Notes: generated by a model from the sequence alone, not told the origin. 64,000 nt of DNA from Sporanaerobium hydrogeniformans (GCF_002735925.1 NZ_PEDL01000009.1:56487-120486); one strand, 5' to 3'; positions 50,775 through 63,341 are shown, numbered from the stretch's first letter. Program-made: numbers and translations.

Positions 50775-51941
50775 TTATCTTGCTTTTGTACAGGTACTTT
50801 TTTTTATTACTTTTTTAGTTCTCACTACTTTATGTGTTGTTTCTTGTACCTCTGATTGTACTGCTGTTTTTTCAACTGGAACCTTTTTAACTACTTTTTT
50901 CTTTATGATTTTTTGATCAACTAATGCTGCTTCACGTTCTTTTCTAAGTTGTTCTTCTAACTTTTCCTCTTGTTTTAAAACAATTTTATTAACTACCCAC
51001 TGTTGCCCCACCATAATGACATTACCAGCAATCCAATAGAGAGCTAAACCAATTGGCATTGTATAGGCAAAGAACCCTGTCATAACTGGCATCATTATAT
51101 TCATTACTTTCATCATTGATTCTGTAGAATTTCCTTGAGCATTACTATTAGCAGCAGCCTGTTGACTAGCCATACTACTAGCCATTGTAATTTTAGAGAA
51201 AATATAAGTTGAAGCACCTGCAATAATAGGTACTAAAACAGCTAACCACATTCCCCCTCTTATTAAAAGATCAGGAGTATCTACTAGGTTTACTCCTAAA
51301 AAGCTTTCATAATTTTGTTTTACTTCTAAAGCCTTTTCAATGATAGGTTGTGCTGTAGAACCAACATTGCTCAAAAATTCATTCCACTGGTTAGTATTAA
51401 GATGACTTAAAAATTGAGATAACCCATCAACTTGTCCTAAATCATACTCCATACGTGAGGTCACTTGAACAGATTCCTTAAATCCTTCTAATAAAGTTGG
51501 ATAATTACCTACATGCTCTTTAATCGTCTGAGCAATAAAAGTATATTCATTACCTAGTTTGGTAATGTATTTAGCCGGTTCACGTAATACATTAAAAAGT
51601 GCCATAATAATTGGAAACTGAATAAGTAATGGTAAACACCCTGCAAGAGGATTAATTTTATACTTTTTATATAAGGCTTGCATTTCTTTACTATATTCCA
51701 TTTGCGAAGCCTGATCTTTTTTATTTTGATATTTTTTTTGAAGCTTTTGCATCTCTGGTTGAAGCCTACTCATCCCCCTGGATGTACGTTGAGATGATAA
51801 TTGAAATGGTGTTAACAATAGCCTTGCAACTAATGTAAAAATGATAATAGCAATACCTAGTGTGTACACAGGTGAAATTGCTGCCACTCCATCAAATATG
51901 AAGTTTAGAATTACACCAAAAAAATTGTTGATAATTCCCAT
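50775..51941 (-). CDS. yidC: Membrane protein insertase YidC
   Basis: 388 residues, five membrane segments, no lipobox signal peptide: PLTPFQLSS-like loop (LLTPFQLSSQRTSRGM, with the Arg of the hydrophilic groove next to it), NPLAGCLPLLIQFPIIMALF, and a basic C-terminal tail (KKKVVKKVP) that binds ribosomes. A large extracellular loop (about 130-215) separates segments 2 and 3. Inserts membrane proteins with or without Sec. Follows yidD by 28 nt. Confidence 0.96.
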   Translation of the reverse strand: MGIINNFFGVILNFIFDGVAAISPVYTLGIAIIIFTLVARLLLTPFQLSSQRTSRGMSRLQPEMQKLQKKYQNKKDQASQMEYSKEMQALYKKYKINPLAGCLPLLIQFPIIMALFNVLREPAKYITKLGNEYTFIAQTIKEHVGNYPTLLEGFKESVQVTSRMEYDLGQVDGLSQFLSHLNTNQWNEFLSNVGSTAQPIIEKALEVKQNYESFLGVNLVDTPDLLIRGGMWLAVLVPIIAGASTYIFSKITMASSMASQQAAANSNAQGNSTESMMKVMNIMMPVMTGFFAYTMPIGLALYWIAGNVIMVGQQWVVNKIVLKQEEKLEEQLRKEREAALVDQKIIKKKVVKKVPVEKTAVQSEVQETTHKVVRTKKVIKKSTCTKAR

Positions 51942-51969
51942 TATTCTCCTCCTAAATTATATTGAGTAT

Positions 51970-52206
51970 TTATCTACACTTTTTTTCAGGCACAGGGTCA
52001 TACATTACCTTATGAAATGGATGACATTTAGAAATACGTATGACCCCTAGTAAAGTACCCTTAAAAAAGCCATGAATCTGAATTGCTTCATAAGTATATT
52101 GAGAACATGTGGGAATAAATCTACAGTTTTGTCCAAGCATAGGTGAAATTGCTTTTTGATAAAACCTTATAAGCTTAAGTGCCACTATCTTGGGCATATC
52201 CTTCAT
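51970..52206 (-). CDS. yidD: Membrane protein insertion efficiency factor YidD
   Basis: 78 residues: [29 protein letters not shown] and the [13 protein letters not shown] end that define YidD (PF01809), with three Cys. Amphipathic, at the inner face of the membrane. ATG 52198 (fourth codon) is an alternative start. Between rnpA and yidC, the usual order. Confidence 0.95.
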   Translation of the reverse strand: MKDMPKIVALKLIRFYQKAISPMLGQNCRFIPTCSQYTYEAIQIHGFFKGTLLGVIRISKCHPFHKVMYDPVPEKKCR

Positions 52207-52276
52207 GTTACATATCCTCTCTACAGCAGATTATATCATATCATAGACTACTTATATTATAAAATATTAGATTAAA

Positions 52277-52615
52277 TTATAAAATAGCTTTATGTTGTTT
52301 TAATAAACATAAAAGAGATGAAGAAATTTCCTGATAAGTAGCCCCATTAGCAGCACTTCGTGCTACTATAACAAAATCCCATCCATCCTTATTTATAATT
52401 TCTTCATTTAAACGATAGCTTTCTCGTACTAAACGTGTTACACGACTACGTACTACACTATTTCCAACTTTTTTACTTACAGAAATACCTAATCTATTTA
52501 TTCCCTTATTATTTCTATATTTATAAAGAACTAAGTACCTATTAGCAAAAGATCTTCCTTTTTTATATACTACCCTAAATTCGAAATTTTTTTTCAGCGA
52601 TTCTGTATACTTCAT
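52277..52615 (-). CDS. rnpA: Ribonuclease P protein component
   Basis: 112 residues. The family RNR block appears as VGNSVVRSRVTRLVRESYR, with the FxxVxKxGRSF-like start (FEFRVVYKKGRSFANRYLVL). It supports the RNA subunit in 5' tRNA processing. Follows rpmH, with a terminator-like hairpin between them. Confidence 0.96.
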   Translation of the reverse strand: MKYTESLKKNFEFRVVYKKGRSFANRYLVLYKYRNNKGINRLGISVSKKVGNSVVRSRVTRLVRESYRLNEEIINKDGWDFVIVARSAANGATYQEISSSLLCLLKQHKAIL

Positions 52616-52645
52616 TAACTATACTCCTAAATTTATATAAGGCAA

Positions 52646-52671
52646 AACAAGGCCACTAATGCGGCCTTGTT
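52646..52671 (-). terminator. Terminator-like hairpin between rpmH and rnpA
   Basis: AACAAGGCC/GGCCTTGTT, 9-bp stem, 8-nt loop, TTTT within the end, starting at the rpmH stop. Probably reduces rnpA transcription relative to rpmH. Confidence 0.75.
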
Positions 52672-52806
52672 CTATGCTGTTAATTTTTTTCTACCTTTTG
52701 CTCTTCTTCTAGCGAGTACCGCTCTACCATTTTTAGTTCTCATTCTTTTACGAAAACCATGTTCTTTACTTCTTTGACGTTTCTTTGGTTGGAAAGTCAT
52801 TTTCAT
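52672..52806 (-). CDS. rpmH: Ribosomal protein L34
   Basis: 44 residues ([20 protein letters not shown]..), the standard length. The longer frame to 52854 is rejected because AAGGAGG lies 10 nt before ATG 52806. First gene of the leftward origin operon; promoter at 52944-52972. Confidence 0.98.
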   Translation of the reverse strand: MKMTFQPKKRQRSKEHGFRKRMRTKNGRAVLARRRAKGRKKLTA

Positions 52807-52943
52807 AGTGTGCGCCTCCTTAATTAATAAAGTAGTTACACAATATGCACACAATAAATGACAAAAGAGTTACTATGAACTACTCCGTCATTTGAAAAAT
52901 AAATATTTACACACAACTAAAAAAATAAATAAGCACTATGCAT

Positions 52944-52972
52944 AGTATAGAAGATTTATGAATAGTCGTCAA
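52944..52972 (-). promoter_or_regulatory. Promoter of rpmH-rnpA
   Basis: TTGACG (52967-52972), 17-nt spacer, TATACT (52944-52949) on the - strand; about 130 nt of leader before rpmH. Confidence 0.8.
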
Positions 52973-53076
52973 GTATTAGTTGATATTTATCTTCTATATA
53001 AATATTGGAATTTTACAAAGTACTTCTCAAATTTATATTAAAGAAATTACTAAAAATATATACTTATTACACAAAT

Positions 53077-53373
53077 TTATCCACATTTTTTTTATCTTTA
53101 TAACCTGTGGATATTTTTTCATAACGGTTGCTTTTCCACAGGTAATTTGCTATTATAAAACTATCTGTAGATAAGTTGTTAATTATAATAAGTTATTCAC
53201 ATTCTGTTGATAACCTTGTGTATAACTTATATTTTTTCTTCTTTTTTTGCTTATTTCCATATTTATTTCAGATTTTTAAGGTCTTTATAACTTTATCCAC
53301 AACTTGTTTACGTTTTATTTTTATCTCAAAATATATTCACTTTTTACTATGTCTGTTGATTAAATTATTCACA
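53077..53373. other. oriC: Replication origin, cluster 1 (upstream of dnaA)
   Basis: DnaA-box-like 9-mers: TTATCCACA 53077 (+), ATATCCACA 53114 (-), TTTTCCACA 53132 (+), TTATCTACA 53174 (-), TTATTCACA 53193 (+), TTATCAACA 53213 (-), TTATACACA 53225 (-), TTATCCACA 53293 (+), TTATTCACA 53365 (+). The numbers give the 5' base of each box on its own strand. The 570-bp rpmH-dnaA gap is AT-rich and otherwise gene-free. Confidence 0.93.
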
Positions 53374-53375
53374 TA

Positions 53376-53404
53376 TTGAACATACTTGAATAACTTGTTA
53401 ATAA
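53376..53404 (+). promoter_or_regulatory. Candidate promoter of dnaA
   Basis: TTGAAC (53376-53381), 17-nt spacer, TAATAA (53399-53404), next to the DnaA box at 53365, which would fit DnaA autorepression. Confidence 0.5.
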
Positions 53405-53428
53405 ATTGTTTACTTAGGAGGATAAATA

Positions 53429-54769
53429 ATGGTATCGCTGTATGATAAACACTGGGAAGCTATTCTCAATATCATTGAATTAGAAACATCTAGCGTAAGT
53501 TTCAATACCTGGTTTAAAGAAACCGCACTTATTGATATGGACAGTACTACCCTTACAATAGGTGTAAAAAATGAGTTTACTAAAGAGATTCTTAATACAA
53601 GATATTTAGAACTTATCAAAAATAGTGCTATGCAAATTTTAAATAAAGAATACAGCATTAAGTTTGTACTTCCTAATGAACAAACTACTATTGAGAAAAA
53701 AAATATAAAAAAATCAGATCAATTACAAGATCCGCTTAATATTCCTAGTAATCTTAACCCTAGATATGTATTTGATAGTTTTGTAGTTGGCAATAGTAAT
53801 AGAATGGCTCATGCTGCTGCTCTGGCAGTTGCAGAAGCCCCTGCCAGAGCTTATAACCCTTTATTTTTATATGGTGGAGTAGGTTTAGGCAAAACACACC
53901 TTATGCATTCAATTGCTCACTATATATTAGATCAAAACCCAAATGCTAAGGTTATTTATGCTTCATCTGAAAAGTTTACCAATGAATTAATCAATTCTAT
54001 TCGTGATGATAAAAACGAAAGCTTTAGAAATAAGTATAGAAATATTGACGTCCTCTTAATTGATGATATTCAATTTATTGCAGGTAAGGAACGTACCCAA
54101 GAAGAATTCTTCCATACTTTTAACACACTTCATGAAGCAAATAAACAAATTATTATCTCTAGTGATCGCCCTCCTAAGGAAATTGAAACATTGGAGGATC
54201 GCTTACGTTCACGTTTTGAATGGGGACTTATCGCAGACATTCAAAGTCCAGACCTAGAAACCAGAATTGCTATCTTACGTAAAAAGGCAGAAATAGAAAG
54301 TCTTTCTGTTCCTGAAGAAGTTCTTCTTTTCATAGCTAAAACCGTTATATCTAATATTCGTGAATTAGAAGGTGCTCTTAATCGTATTCTTGCATTCTCT
54401 TCTCTTACAAATAAGCCAATCACAGTAGAGCTAGCTAATGAAGCTCTTAAAGACCTTATTTCTAAGGACAAGCCTAAAATAATTACGGCTGACTATATTC
54501 AAGATACAGTAGCAGCTTATTTTCATTTAAAACCAGAGGAGCTTCGTTCTTCTAAACGTACACGTAGTATTGCCTATCCTAGACAAATTGCTATGTACTT
54601 ATGTAGAAAGCTTACTGATTTATCATTACCTAAAATAGGTGAGAGATTTGGTGGTAGAGATCATACCACTATTATTCATGGTTTTGAAAAGATATCTAAG
54701 GATTTGCAAACAGATATTGAACTTTCTCAGATTATTAATGAACTTGAATCAAAAATAACTTCTAAATAA
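53429..54769 (+). CDS. dnaA: Chromosomal replication initiator DnaA
   Basis: 446 residues: domain I (1-80), short linker, AAA+ domain with Walker [14 protein letters not shown] (about 148) and Walker [10 protein letters not shown], and domain IV with [11 protein letters not shown] that reads the DnaA box. Opens the origin on ATP binding. RBS TAGGAGG before ATG 53429. DnaA-box clusters flank it on both sides, as in Bacillus. Confidence 0.98.
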   Translation: MVSLYDKHWEAILNIIELETSSVSFNTWFKETALIDMDSTTLTIGVKNEFTKEILNTRYLELIKNSAMQILNKEYSIKFVLPNEQTTIEKKNIKKSDQLQDPLNIPSNLNPRYVFDSFVVGNSNRMAHAAALAVAEAPARAYNPLFLYGGVGLGKTHLMHSIAHYILDQNPNAKVIYASSEKFTNELINSIRDDKNESFRNKYRNIDVLLIDDIQFIAGKERTQEEFFHTFNTLHEANKQIIISSDRPPKEIETLEDRLRSRFEWGLIADIQSPDLETRIAILRKKAEIESLSVPEEVLLFIAKTVISNIRELEGALNRILAFSSLTNKPITVELANEALKDLISKDKPKIITADYIQDTVAAYFHLKPEELRSSKRTRSIAYPRQIAMYLCRKLTDLSLPKIGERFGGRDHTTIIHGFEKISKDLQTDIELSQIINELESKITSK

Positions 54770-55016
54770 CTATGTGTATATTCATGTGAACTTAAAGTTA
54801 ACTACTTGTGGATTATTTTTTTAAAAATTTATCATTGTTAATGTTGTGGATAAACCTAATCCTTTTACTAAACAAATCCACAAGTCTATATACATGTTAT
54901 TTTTTTACTCTTTATTAGGTTTTAAGGTGTTATCCCCAATACCCACAGCACTTACTACTATAATTGCTAATTTAACTTTAATTATTATCATGTTTTTACA
55001 GAAAGGAGATATCCAC
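54770..55016. other. oriC: Replication origin, cluster 2 (dnaA-dnaN gap)
   Basis: DnaA-box-like 9-mers: TAATCCACA 54815 (-), TTATCCACA 54853 (-), AAATCCACA 54874 (+), TTATCCCCA 54930 (+), with an AT-only stretch at about 54817-54834 that could be the unwinding site. Together with cluster 1 this is a bipartite origin. Confidence 0.8.
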
Positions 55017-56123
55017 ATGCATATAAATTGTAGGCAAGATCTTTTATTAACAAGTATCAATAATGTACTAAAAGCATGTTCAACTAAAACAACTTTACCC
55101 ATACTTGAATGTATATTACTTCAAGCTCATGGCGGTAAACTAACACTTACAGGTAATAACCTTGAACTAGGTATAGAAAGTACTATCGATGCAGAAGTAA
55201 CAGAAGAAGGTTTTGTAGCTTTAGAAGCAAGAATATTTTCTGAAATTATCAGAAAAATGCCAGGTGAAATGATTGAAATTTCATGTGATGATACTTATAT
55301 GACTAAAATTATAAGTGAAAAATCAAAATTCCAAATTGCAGGTCAATCAGGTAAAGACTTTCCTGAGCTTCCAGCTGTTCAAAAGTTACACAGCTGTAGG
55401 ATTAAGCAGCTTACTTTAAAAGATATGATTCGTCAAACTATTTTTTCTGTAGCTCAAGATGAAACAAGACCAATACTAACAGGTGAAATGTTGCAAATTA
55501 AAGAAGGGCGCTTAAATATTGTTTCTGTAGATGGCTATCGTATTTCTTATAGAGAGACCCCACTCTCAAATGAGAATGAAAGTATAGAAGTTGTCATCCC
55601 AGGAAAGACACTCACTGAAATTAACAAGATTTTATCAAGTGAGGAAACTGAGGAACTAAATATTTATTTTGGTGATAAGCATGTTCTTTTTGATCTAGGA
55701 GATAGCAAGGTAGTTTCACGTTTACTAGAAGGAGAGTTTTTAAAATATGAACAGGTTTTTTCTTCTGATTACGAAACAAAAATACTAATAGATCGAAAGA
55801 ATTTTTTAATGTGCATTGAGCGTGCAGCTCTTATTTCTCGTGAAGGGAAGAAGAATCCTATAAAAATTCAAATAGATGGTGATAAAATGATCATTACCTC
55901 TAATACAGAATTAGGCACAGCTAGAGAAGAAATAGATGTTATTCTTGAAGGTAAAGAACTTATTATTGCCTTTAATCCAAGATATCTTATAGATGCTCTT
56001 AAAGTTATTGATGAAGATAAGGTTTATATTAACTTTATATCTTCTTTAACACCATGTATTATTAAGCCTCAAGAAGGTGAACATTATAAATACTTAATAT
56101 TACCTATACGTGTTAATGCATAA
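55017..56123 (+). CDS. dnaN: DNA polymerase III sliding clamp (beta)
   Basis: 368 residues from ATG 55017, set by AAAGGAGATATCC. The open frame reaches back to 54846, but that part is the DnaA-box region. Three-fold clamp repeats are visible, ending with LILPIRV. N-terminus MHINCRQDLLLTSINNVLKA matches the family. Confidence 0.97.
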   Translation: MHINCRQDLLLTSINNVLKACSTKTTLPILECILLQAHGGKLTLTGNNLELGIESTIDAEVTEEGFVALEARIFSEIIRKMPGEMIEISCDDTYMTKIISEKSKFQIAGQSGKDFPELPAVQKLHSCRIKQLTLKDMIRQTIFSVAQDETRPILTGEMLQIKEGRLNIVSVDGYRISYRETPLSNENESIEVVIPGKTLTEINKILSSEETEELNIYFGDKHVLFDLGDSKVVSRLLEGEFLKYEQVFSSDYETKILIDRKNFLMCIERAALISREGKKNPIKIQIDGDKMIITSNTELGTAREEIDVILEGKELIIAFNPRYLIDALKVIDEDKVYINFISSLTPCIIKPQEGEHYKYLILPIRVNA

Positions 56124-56134
56124 TAAGTTTTTTA

Positions 56135-56170
56135 ATCGCTCTACTATTCAGGATTGAATTATAGAGCGAT
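56135..56170 (+). terminator. Hairpin after dnaN
   Basis: ATCGCTCTA/TAGAGCGAT, 9 bp, with ATTC/GAAT nearer the loop; only TTTGTTG follows, so termination is probably partial. Confidence 0.55.
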
Positions 56171-56205
56171 TTGTTGATTGAATTTAAAACTAAGGAGAAA
56201 TAGAA

Positions 56206-56412
56206 ATGAAAGAAATTAAGATTAATACAGAATTTATAAAGTTAGACCAGCTTATGAAATTTGCTAACTTAGTGCAAAGTGGAGGAGAAGCTAAAGGTTT
56301 AATTGCTCAAGAACTTGTATTAGTTAATGGTGAAATATGTACTCAAAGAGGGAAGAAAATTAGACCAGGTGATCAAGTAGAATTTGACGGAGAAGTAGTT
56401 TGTGTTAAATAG
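56206..56412 (+). CDS. yaaA: S4-domain RNA-binding protein YaaA (RlbA)
   Basis: 68 residues, one S4 domain (FIKLDQLMKFANLVQSGGEA, KGLIAQELVLVNGE, then RPGDQVEF). In Bacillus it lies in the same place and affects ribosome assembly. RBS AAGGAG; 15 nt before recF. Confidence 0.95.
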   Translation: MKEIKINTEFIKLDQLMKFANLVQSGGEAKGLIAQELVLVNGEICTQRGKKIRPGDQVEFDGEVVCVK

Positions 56413-56427
56413 AAAAGGAGCACTTTT

Positions 56428-57510
56428 ATGTATATTAAAGAGCTATCCTTAACGGATTTTAGAAATTATGGGGACTTGGATATAAAATTAGATAAAGGGA
56501 TTAATATATTTAAAGGGGATAATGCTCAAGGTAAAACTAATATTTTAGAGGCTATTTATCTATGTGCTACAGCACGTTCTCATCGAACACATAAAGAGAA
56601 AGAAATCATTAAATGGGGAACGGAAGCTGCACATGTAAGGATACGTTTACAGAAAAATTATGTTGAGGATATAATAGATTTTCATCTTAATCAAAATACA
56701 AAGGCTGTAGCAATTAATAAGTTACCTATAGCTAAACTTGGAGAACTCTTTGGGTGTTTAAATATTGTAATGTTTTCGCCAGAAGATTTGCAGCTTATAA
56801 AAAATAGCCCTAAGGAAAGAAGAAGGTTTATAGATATAGAATTATGCCAAATTGATAAGATGTATTATTATGCATTGAGACAGTATCATAAGGTTTTAAA
56901 ACAGAGAAATTTGACACTAAAACAATATTATATGACAAAGGATACATCAATGATTGATATTTGGGATATTCAGTTAGAACAATATGCTTTAGATGTTATA
57001 GATAAGAGAGAGAAGTTCATAGAGGAGCTAAATAAAATAGCTAATAAAATACATTTTGATATTTCAGGTGGGAAAGAAAGCTTAGAGGTTATTTATGAGC
57101 CTAATGTAAGTGCTACTGATTATAGTAATAAGATGTTAAAGTATAGAGAAAAGGATATTCTTTATCAAAATACTTCTATAGGGCCTCATCGTGATGATTT
57201 AAAATTTATGATAAATGGTATGGATGTTAAGATGTACGGTTCACAAGGTCAGCAACGGACGGTTGTATTATCTATGAAATTAGCAGAACTAAATATCATG
57301 AAGCAACATATAGGAGAAAATCCTGTTCTATTATTAGATGATGTATTATCAGAACTAGATGACCATAGGCAAGTCTATTTGTTTAAGTACACAAAAAATA
57401 TTCAGACTTTTATTACTTGTACAGGTATAGAACAAAGTGTATGGAATACACAAAAAATTGGAAAACTATATTACGTAAAAGAAGGAAAAGTTATAAGTAA
57501 AGATTTTTAG
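56428..57510 (+). CDS. recF: Recombination protein RecF
   Basis: 360 residues: Walker A GDNAQGKTNILEAIYL (residue 31), signature SQGQQRTVVLSMKLAEL, Walker B LLLDDVLSELDD. An SMC-like ATPase that helps load RecA at gaps. RBS AAAGGAG. Confidence 0.97.
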   Translation: MYIKELSLTDFRNYGDLDIKLDKGINIFKGDNAQGKTNILEAIYLCATARSHRTHKEKEIIKWGTEAAHVRIRLQKNYVEDIIDFHLNQNTKAVAINKLPIAKLGELFGCLNIVMFSPEDLQLIKNSPKERRRFIDIELCQIDKMYYYALRQYHKVLKQRNLTLKQYYMTKDTSMIDIWDIQLEQYALDVIDKREKFIEELNKIANKIHFDISGGKESLEVIYEPNVSATDYSNKMLKYREKDILYQNTSIGPHRDDLKFMINGMDVKMYGSQGQQRTVVLSMKLAELNIMKQHIGENPVLLLDDVLSELDDHRQVYLFKYTKNIQTFITCTGIEQSVWNTQKIGKLYYVKEGKVISKDF

Positions 57511-57537
57511 ACAGAATATTTTAAAATATAGGTAAAT

Positions 57538-57566
57538 TTGCCTTTGTTAGTATTTTGATGTATAAT
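57538..57566 (+). promoter_or_regulatory. Promoter of gyrBA
   Basis: TTGCCT (57538-57543), 17-nt spacer, TATAAT (57561-57566) preceded by TG (extended -10). Confidence 0.75.
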
Positions 57567-57603
57567 AAATGTTGGATTAATATGCTTATTTTTATAAAAA
57601 TAA

Positions 57604-59565
<1,962 letters not shown>

Positions 59566-59586
59566 AAAGAGCAAGGAGAATAATGA

Positions 59587-62079
59587 ATGGATACAAATGA
59601 TGTAAGTTATGACAGAATTATTCATAGAGATATACAGGATGAAATGCAGAATTGCTATATTGACTATGCTATGAGTGTTATTGTGTCTCGTGCTCTTCCA
59701 GATGTGCGCGATGGCTTAAAGCCTGTTCATAGGCGTATTTTATATGCTATGAGTGAATTAAACTTATGGTCAGATAAACAATATAGAAAGTCAGCACGTA
59801 TTGTCGGAGACACTATGGGTAAATATCATCCCCATGGTGATTCTTCTATTTATGATGCAATGGTACGTATGGCACAAGATTTCTCGACTAGGTATCCTCT
59901 TGTAGATGGACAGGGTAATTTTGGTTCAATTGATGGGGATAGTGCTGCTGCTATGCGTTATACAGAAGCAAAAATGAGTAAGATTACTAATTTTATGTTA
60001 GCGGATATAGATAAGGATACTGTTGATTTTAGACCAAACTTTGACGAGTCTGCAAAGGAACCTTGTGTATTACCTTCTCGATTTCCTAACTTATTGGTAA
60101 ATGGCTCATCTGGTATTGCTGTAGGTATGGCTACCAATATGCCGCCTCATAATTTGTCGGAGGTTATCAATGGTGTTATTAAGATGATTGATAATTATAT
60201 GGGTGAAAATGAGGAGCAAGAAGTACGTGAAACAGAAATACAAGAGCTTATGGCAATTATTCAAGGACCAGACTTTCCTACAGGTGCAACAATTTGTGGT
60301 AGATATGGTATTGATCAAGCTTATCGTACAGGTCGAGGGAAAGTTAAGGTAAAGGCAAAGGCAGAGATAGAATCCATGAATAATGGAAAATCTCGTATTG
60401 TTGTAACTGAAATTCCCTATATGGTAAACAAAGCGCGTCTTATTGAAAAAATGGCTGAGTTAGTTAAGGAAAAGAAAGTAGACGGTATTACAGATATTAG
60501 GGATGAATCAGATAGAAATGGTATGTCTATTATCATAGAGCTTAGAAGGGATGCTAATCCAACCATCGTACTCAATCAGCTCTATAAATATACTCAATTA
60601 CAAGATACCTTTAGCATCAATATGTTAGCTCTTGTAGAAAATAAACCTAAAGTACTTAACTTAAAACAAATACTTGAAGAGTACCTTAAACATCAAAAAG
60701 AAGTTGTAACAAGAAGAACAAAGTTTGATTTAAATAAGGCAGAAGCTAGAGCGCATATATTAGAAGGTTTACGCAAAGCACTGGATAATATAGATCTTAT
60801 TGTATCTCTTATACGTTCATCTAAAACTGTTCAAGAAGCAAAAGATAAGATTATGGAGGCAATAGAGTTAACAGAGATTCAAGCTCAAGCTATTGTTGAA
60901 ATGAGACTTCGTGCTTTAACAGGATTAGAGAGAGAAAAGATTGAAGAAGAATACAGTGAATTGATGACTAAGATAGCTTACTTGAAATCAATTCTTGAAA
61001 GTGAATATAAACTATTAAGTGTTATTAAAGAAGAAATTATTGAAGTTAAACAAAAATATGGTGATGGAAGAAGAACAGATATTACTATTGATGAGGATGA
61101 ATATGATATAGAAGACCTTATTGATGAAGAGAATATCGTGGTTACTGTTACTCAATTAGGATATATTAAGAGAATTCCTTTAGATACCTATAAGAATCAA
61201 AATAGAGGTGGTAAAGGAATTATAGGTGTTAACACAATAGAGGACGATTATATTAGACAATTGTTTGTAACAACGAATTTTAATTATATTATGTTTTTTA
61301 CAAATAAAGGTAAAGCGTACAGAATAAAAGGGTATAAAATACCTGAAGCAGGAAGAACTGCTAGAGGAACAGCAGTTATTAACTTATTAGAGCTTGACAA
61401 AGAGGAAAAAATAACCGCGGTATTTCCAGTTAAAGAATTTGAGGAAGATATGTTTTTAACGATGGTAACTAAAAAGGGTCAAATCAAGAAAACACCTCTT
61501 AAAGACTTTAGGAATATCAGAAAAGGTGGGCTTATTGCACTTAGCTTAGGGGAAGAAGATGAGCTTGTAGCAGTACACAAAACCAGTTCTAAAGATGCTA
61601 TTTTAGTAGCAAGTAAAATGGGACAAGGTATTTTATTTGATGGAACAGATGTAAGGCCTATGGGAAGAACGGCTAGAGGTGTAAGGGCCATTAATTTATC
61701 AGAAGATGATGAAGTTATTGGTGCGACAGTACCGCAAGAAGGAGAACAAATCTTAACAGCCACAGAGAATGGACTAGGTAAAAGAACACAATTAGAAGCT
61801 TTTAGAGCTCAAAAGCGTGGTGGAAAAGGTTTAAAAATTAATAAAATTACGGAAAAGACAGGTAATATTATTGGTGTGGCTTCTGTAAAAGAAGATGATG
61901 AATTACTTCTTATTACTTCACAAGGTATTATTATTCGTATCCAGGTTTCTCAGATTTCTTCGATAGGAAGAAATGCACAAGGAGTGAAATTGATTAATGT
62001 TTCCGATGGTGTACAAGTAGTTTGTATGGAAAAGGTTAACGAAGAATTTATTGAAGATAAGATAGAGGAAAATGAGTAA
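59587..62079 (+). CDS. gyrA: DNA gyrase subunit A
   Basis: 830 residues: catalytic Tyr in [11 protein letters not shown], quinolone-determining region [18 protein letters not shown] with the susceptible-type Ser and Asp at the classic positions, and a six-bladed C-terminal domain with the GyrA box QNRGGKG (at [11 protein letters not shown]). Start ATG 59587 has AAGGAG 8 nt upstream. Acidic C-terminal end. Confidence 0.98.
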   Translation: MDTNDVSYDRIIHRDIQDEMQNCYIDYAMSVIVSRALPDVRDGLKPVHRRILYAMSELNLWSDKQYRKSARIVGDTMGKYHPHGDSSIYDAMVRMAQDFSTRYPLVDGQGNFGSIDGDSAAAMRYTEAKMSKITNFMLADIDKDTVDFRPNFDESAKEPCVLPSRFPNLLVNGSSGIAVGMATNMPPHNLSEVINGVIKMIDNYMGENEEQEVRETEIQELMAIIQGPDFPTGATICGRYGIDQAYRTGRGKVKVKAKAEIESMNNGKSRIVVTEIPYMVNKARLIEKMAELVKEKKVDGITDIRDESDRNGMSIIIELRRDANPTIVLNQLYKYTQLQDTFSINMLALVENKPKVLNLKQILEEYLKHQKEVVTRRTKFDLNKAEARAHILEGLRKALDNIDLIVSLIRSSKTVQEAKDKIMEAIELTEIQAQAIVEMRLRALTGLEREKIEEEYSELMTKIAYLKSILESEYKLLSVIKEEIIEVKQKYGDGRRTDITIDEDEYDIEDLIDEENIVVTVTQLGYIKRIPLDTYKNQNRGGKGIIGVNTIEDDYIRQLFVTTNFNYIMFFTNKGKAYRIKGYKIPEAGRTARGTAVINLLELDKEEKITAVFPVKEFEEDMFLTMVTKKGQIKKTPLKDFRNIRKGGLIALSLGEEDELVAVHKTSSKDAILVASKMGQGILFDGTDVRPMGRTARGVRAINLSEDDEVIGATVPQEGEQILTATENGLGKRTQLEAFRAQKRGGKGLKINKITEKTGNIIGVASVKEDDELLLITSQGIIIRIQVSQISSIGRNAQGVKLINVSDGVQVVCMEKVNEEFIEDKIEENE

Positions 62080-62085
62080 AAATAA

Positions 62086-63102
62086 ATGAAGCGATTAATT
62101 GTAGCGACATTTATAATAATAGTATTTATAATAGGTGGAGTAACTGGGTATTATTTAATTATAAACAATACAGGGGCTCTGCCTACTTTTATAAACGTTA
62201 AATCATTGGAAAATAAATATCAAATAAAAAAATCTGGGGAATTAGTAAGTGAAACAGCAAGTAAAGAAGAAGCAATAACACAAGCTAAAGAAATACAAAG
62301 AAGTATAGTAGTTGAAAAAGAAAGTCAAAAATGGATATATAGCACCCTTGACCCTTTTCTGATTATTACCGATATAGGAATTCATGATTTTCCAAGTTTT
62401 AATAGTGCTTTTAGTTATGCTGTAAAGAATGAAGAGTCAAAAATATTTTATAATAACGATAAAGAACCTTTATGGGAGAAGGATGCAGAAATACCAAATA
62501 GTATTCAACTGAATGTAAAACATATTAGGCAATATCCTGAACTTCCAAGGGGATGTGAAGTTACTTCATTAGCTATGTTATTTTCATACTATAATAAAGA
62601 TATTAGTAAAATGGAGTTAGCTAAAAAAGTAAAGAAAGATACAACACCATATAGTAAAGATACAGAGGGAAGAATTTATTATGGAAATCCTTATGAAGGG
62701 TTTGTAGGAGATATGTATAACATTAATAATAATGGATATGGAGTATATCATGGACCTATTACAGAGCTTATTAATGAGTATCTCCCTAATAAGGCATTAG
62801 ACATAACAGGTATGGAATTTAATGATGTCTTATATTTTCTTTCCAAGGGGTATCCTATATGGGTAATAATAAATGCTACATATGAACCTTTAGAAGAAAA
62901 ATTCTTTAATATTTGGCATACACCGACAGGAATAGTTAAGACTACGTCAAGCCTACATTCGGTAGTTATTACAGGATATGATTTACAGTATATTTATATT
63001 AATGATCCATTAGATGCCAAGGGTAATAAAGCGGTGAATAGGGAAAAGTTTATAAAGGCTTGGGAGCAAATGGGGAATCAAGCTATCACAATTCTTAGAT
63101 AG
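62086..63102 (+). CDS. Membrane-anchored C39-like cysteine peptidase
   Basis: 338 residues. N-terminal membrane anchor or signal (residues 4-27), a variable region, and a Peptidase_C39_2 domain (about 140-338) with the papain-like triad: Cys157 in LPRGCEVTSLAMLFSYY, His291 in LHSVVITGYD and Asp307 in INDPLD. Predicted to act outside the membrane on peptides or on the wall; substrate unknown. It follows gyrA by only 6 nt, so it is likely co-transcribed with gyrBA, an unusual partner. The pattern is shared by related proteins in many clostridia. Confidence 0.88.
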   Translation: MKRLIVATFIIIVFIIGGVTGYYLIINNTGALPTFINVKSLENKYQIKKSGELVSETASKEEAITQAKEIQRSIVVEKESQKWIYSTLDPFLIITDIGIHDFPSFNSAFSYAVKNEESKIFYNNDKEPLWEKDAEIPNSIQLNVKHIRQYPELPRGCEVTSLAMLFSYYNKDISKMELAKKVKKDTTPYSKDTEGRIYYGNPYEGFVGDMYNINNNGYGVYHGPITELINEYLPNKALDITGMEFNDVLYFLSKGYPIWVIINATYEPLEEKFFNIWHTPTGIVKTTSSLHSVVITGYDLQYIYINDPLDAKGNKAVNREKFIKAWEQMGNQAITILR

Positions 63103-63310
63103 GGATGAACTATTGTATAAATGAGATTGTAAAGCATAAAGAAGAATGTTATAATAAAGTAGAAAATGTTGAGCTACACAGGTAACAATAGCTTTTAAAA
63201 ATAAAATTAATAGATTAATTGATTATGTGCAAATAACAAGAGAGCTATTAAGATACCATAGCTATTAAGGTGTGTAAAACAACAAGCTATATAAAAGTAT
63301 TCCAACAAAT

Positions 63311-63341
63311 AATGTCCTTACACTTTATGTGTAGGGACATT
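63311..63341 (+). terminator. Hairpin ending the gyrA-C39 transcript
   Basis: AATGTCCTTACAC/GTGTAGGGACATT, 13 bp with one G-U, loop TTTAT, followed by TTAAAT. The remainder of 63103-63444 has no gene that I can support. Confidence 0.65.

Noticed and set aside
50218..50916. 232-residue + strand frame
   Set aside because: Antisense of khpB and yidC; its Ser/Phe/Thr-rich composition is the shadow of Lys/Glu-rich coding sequence, with no RBS.
54846..55016. N-terminal extension of dnaN
   Set aside because: Covers DnaA boxes; a good RBS precedes ATG 55017 and the extension adds 57 residues not known in the family.
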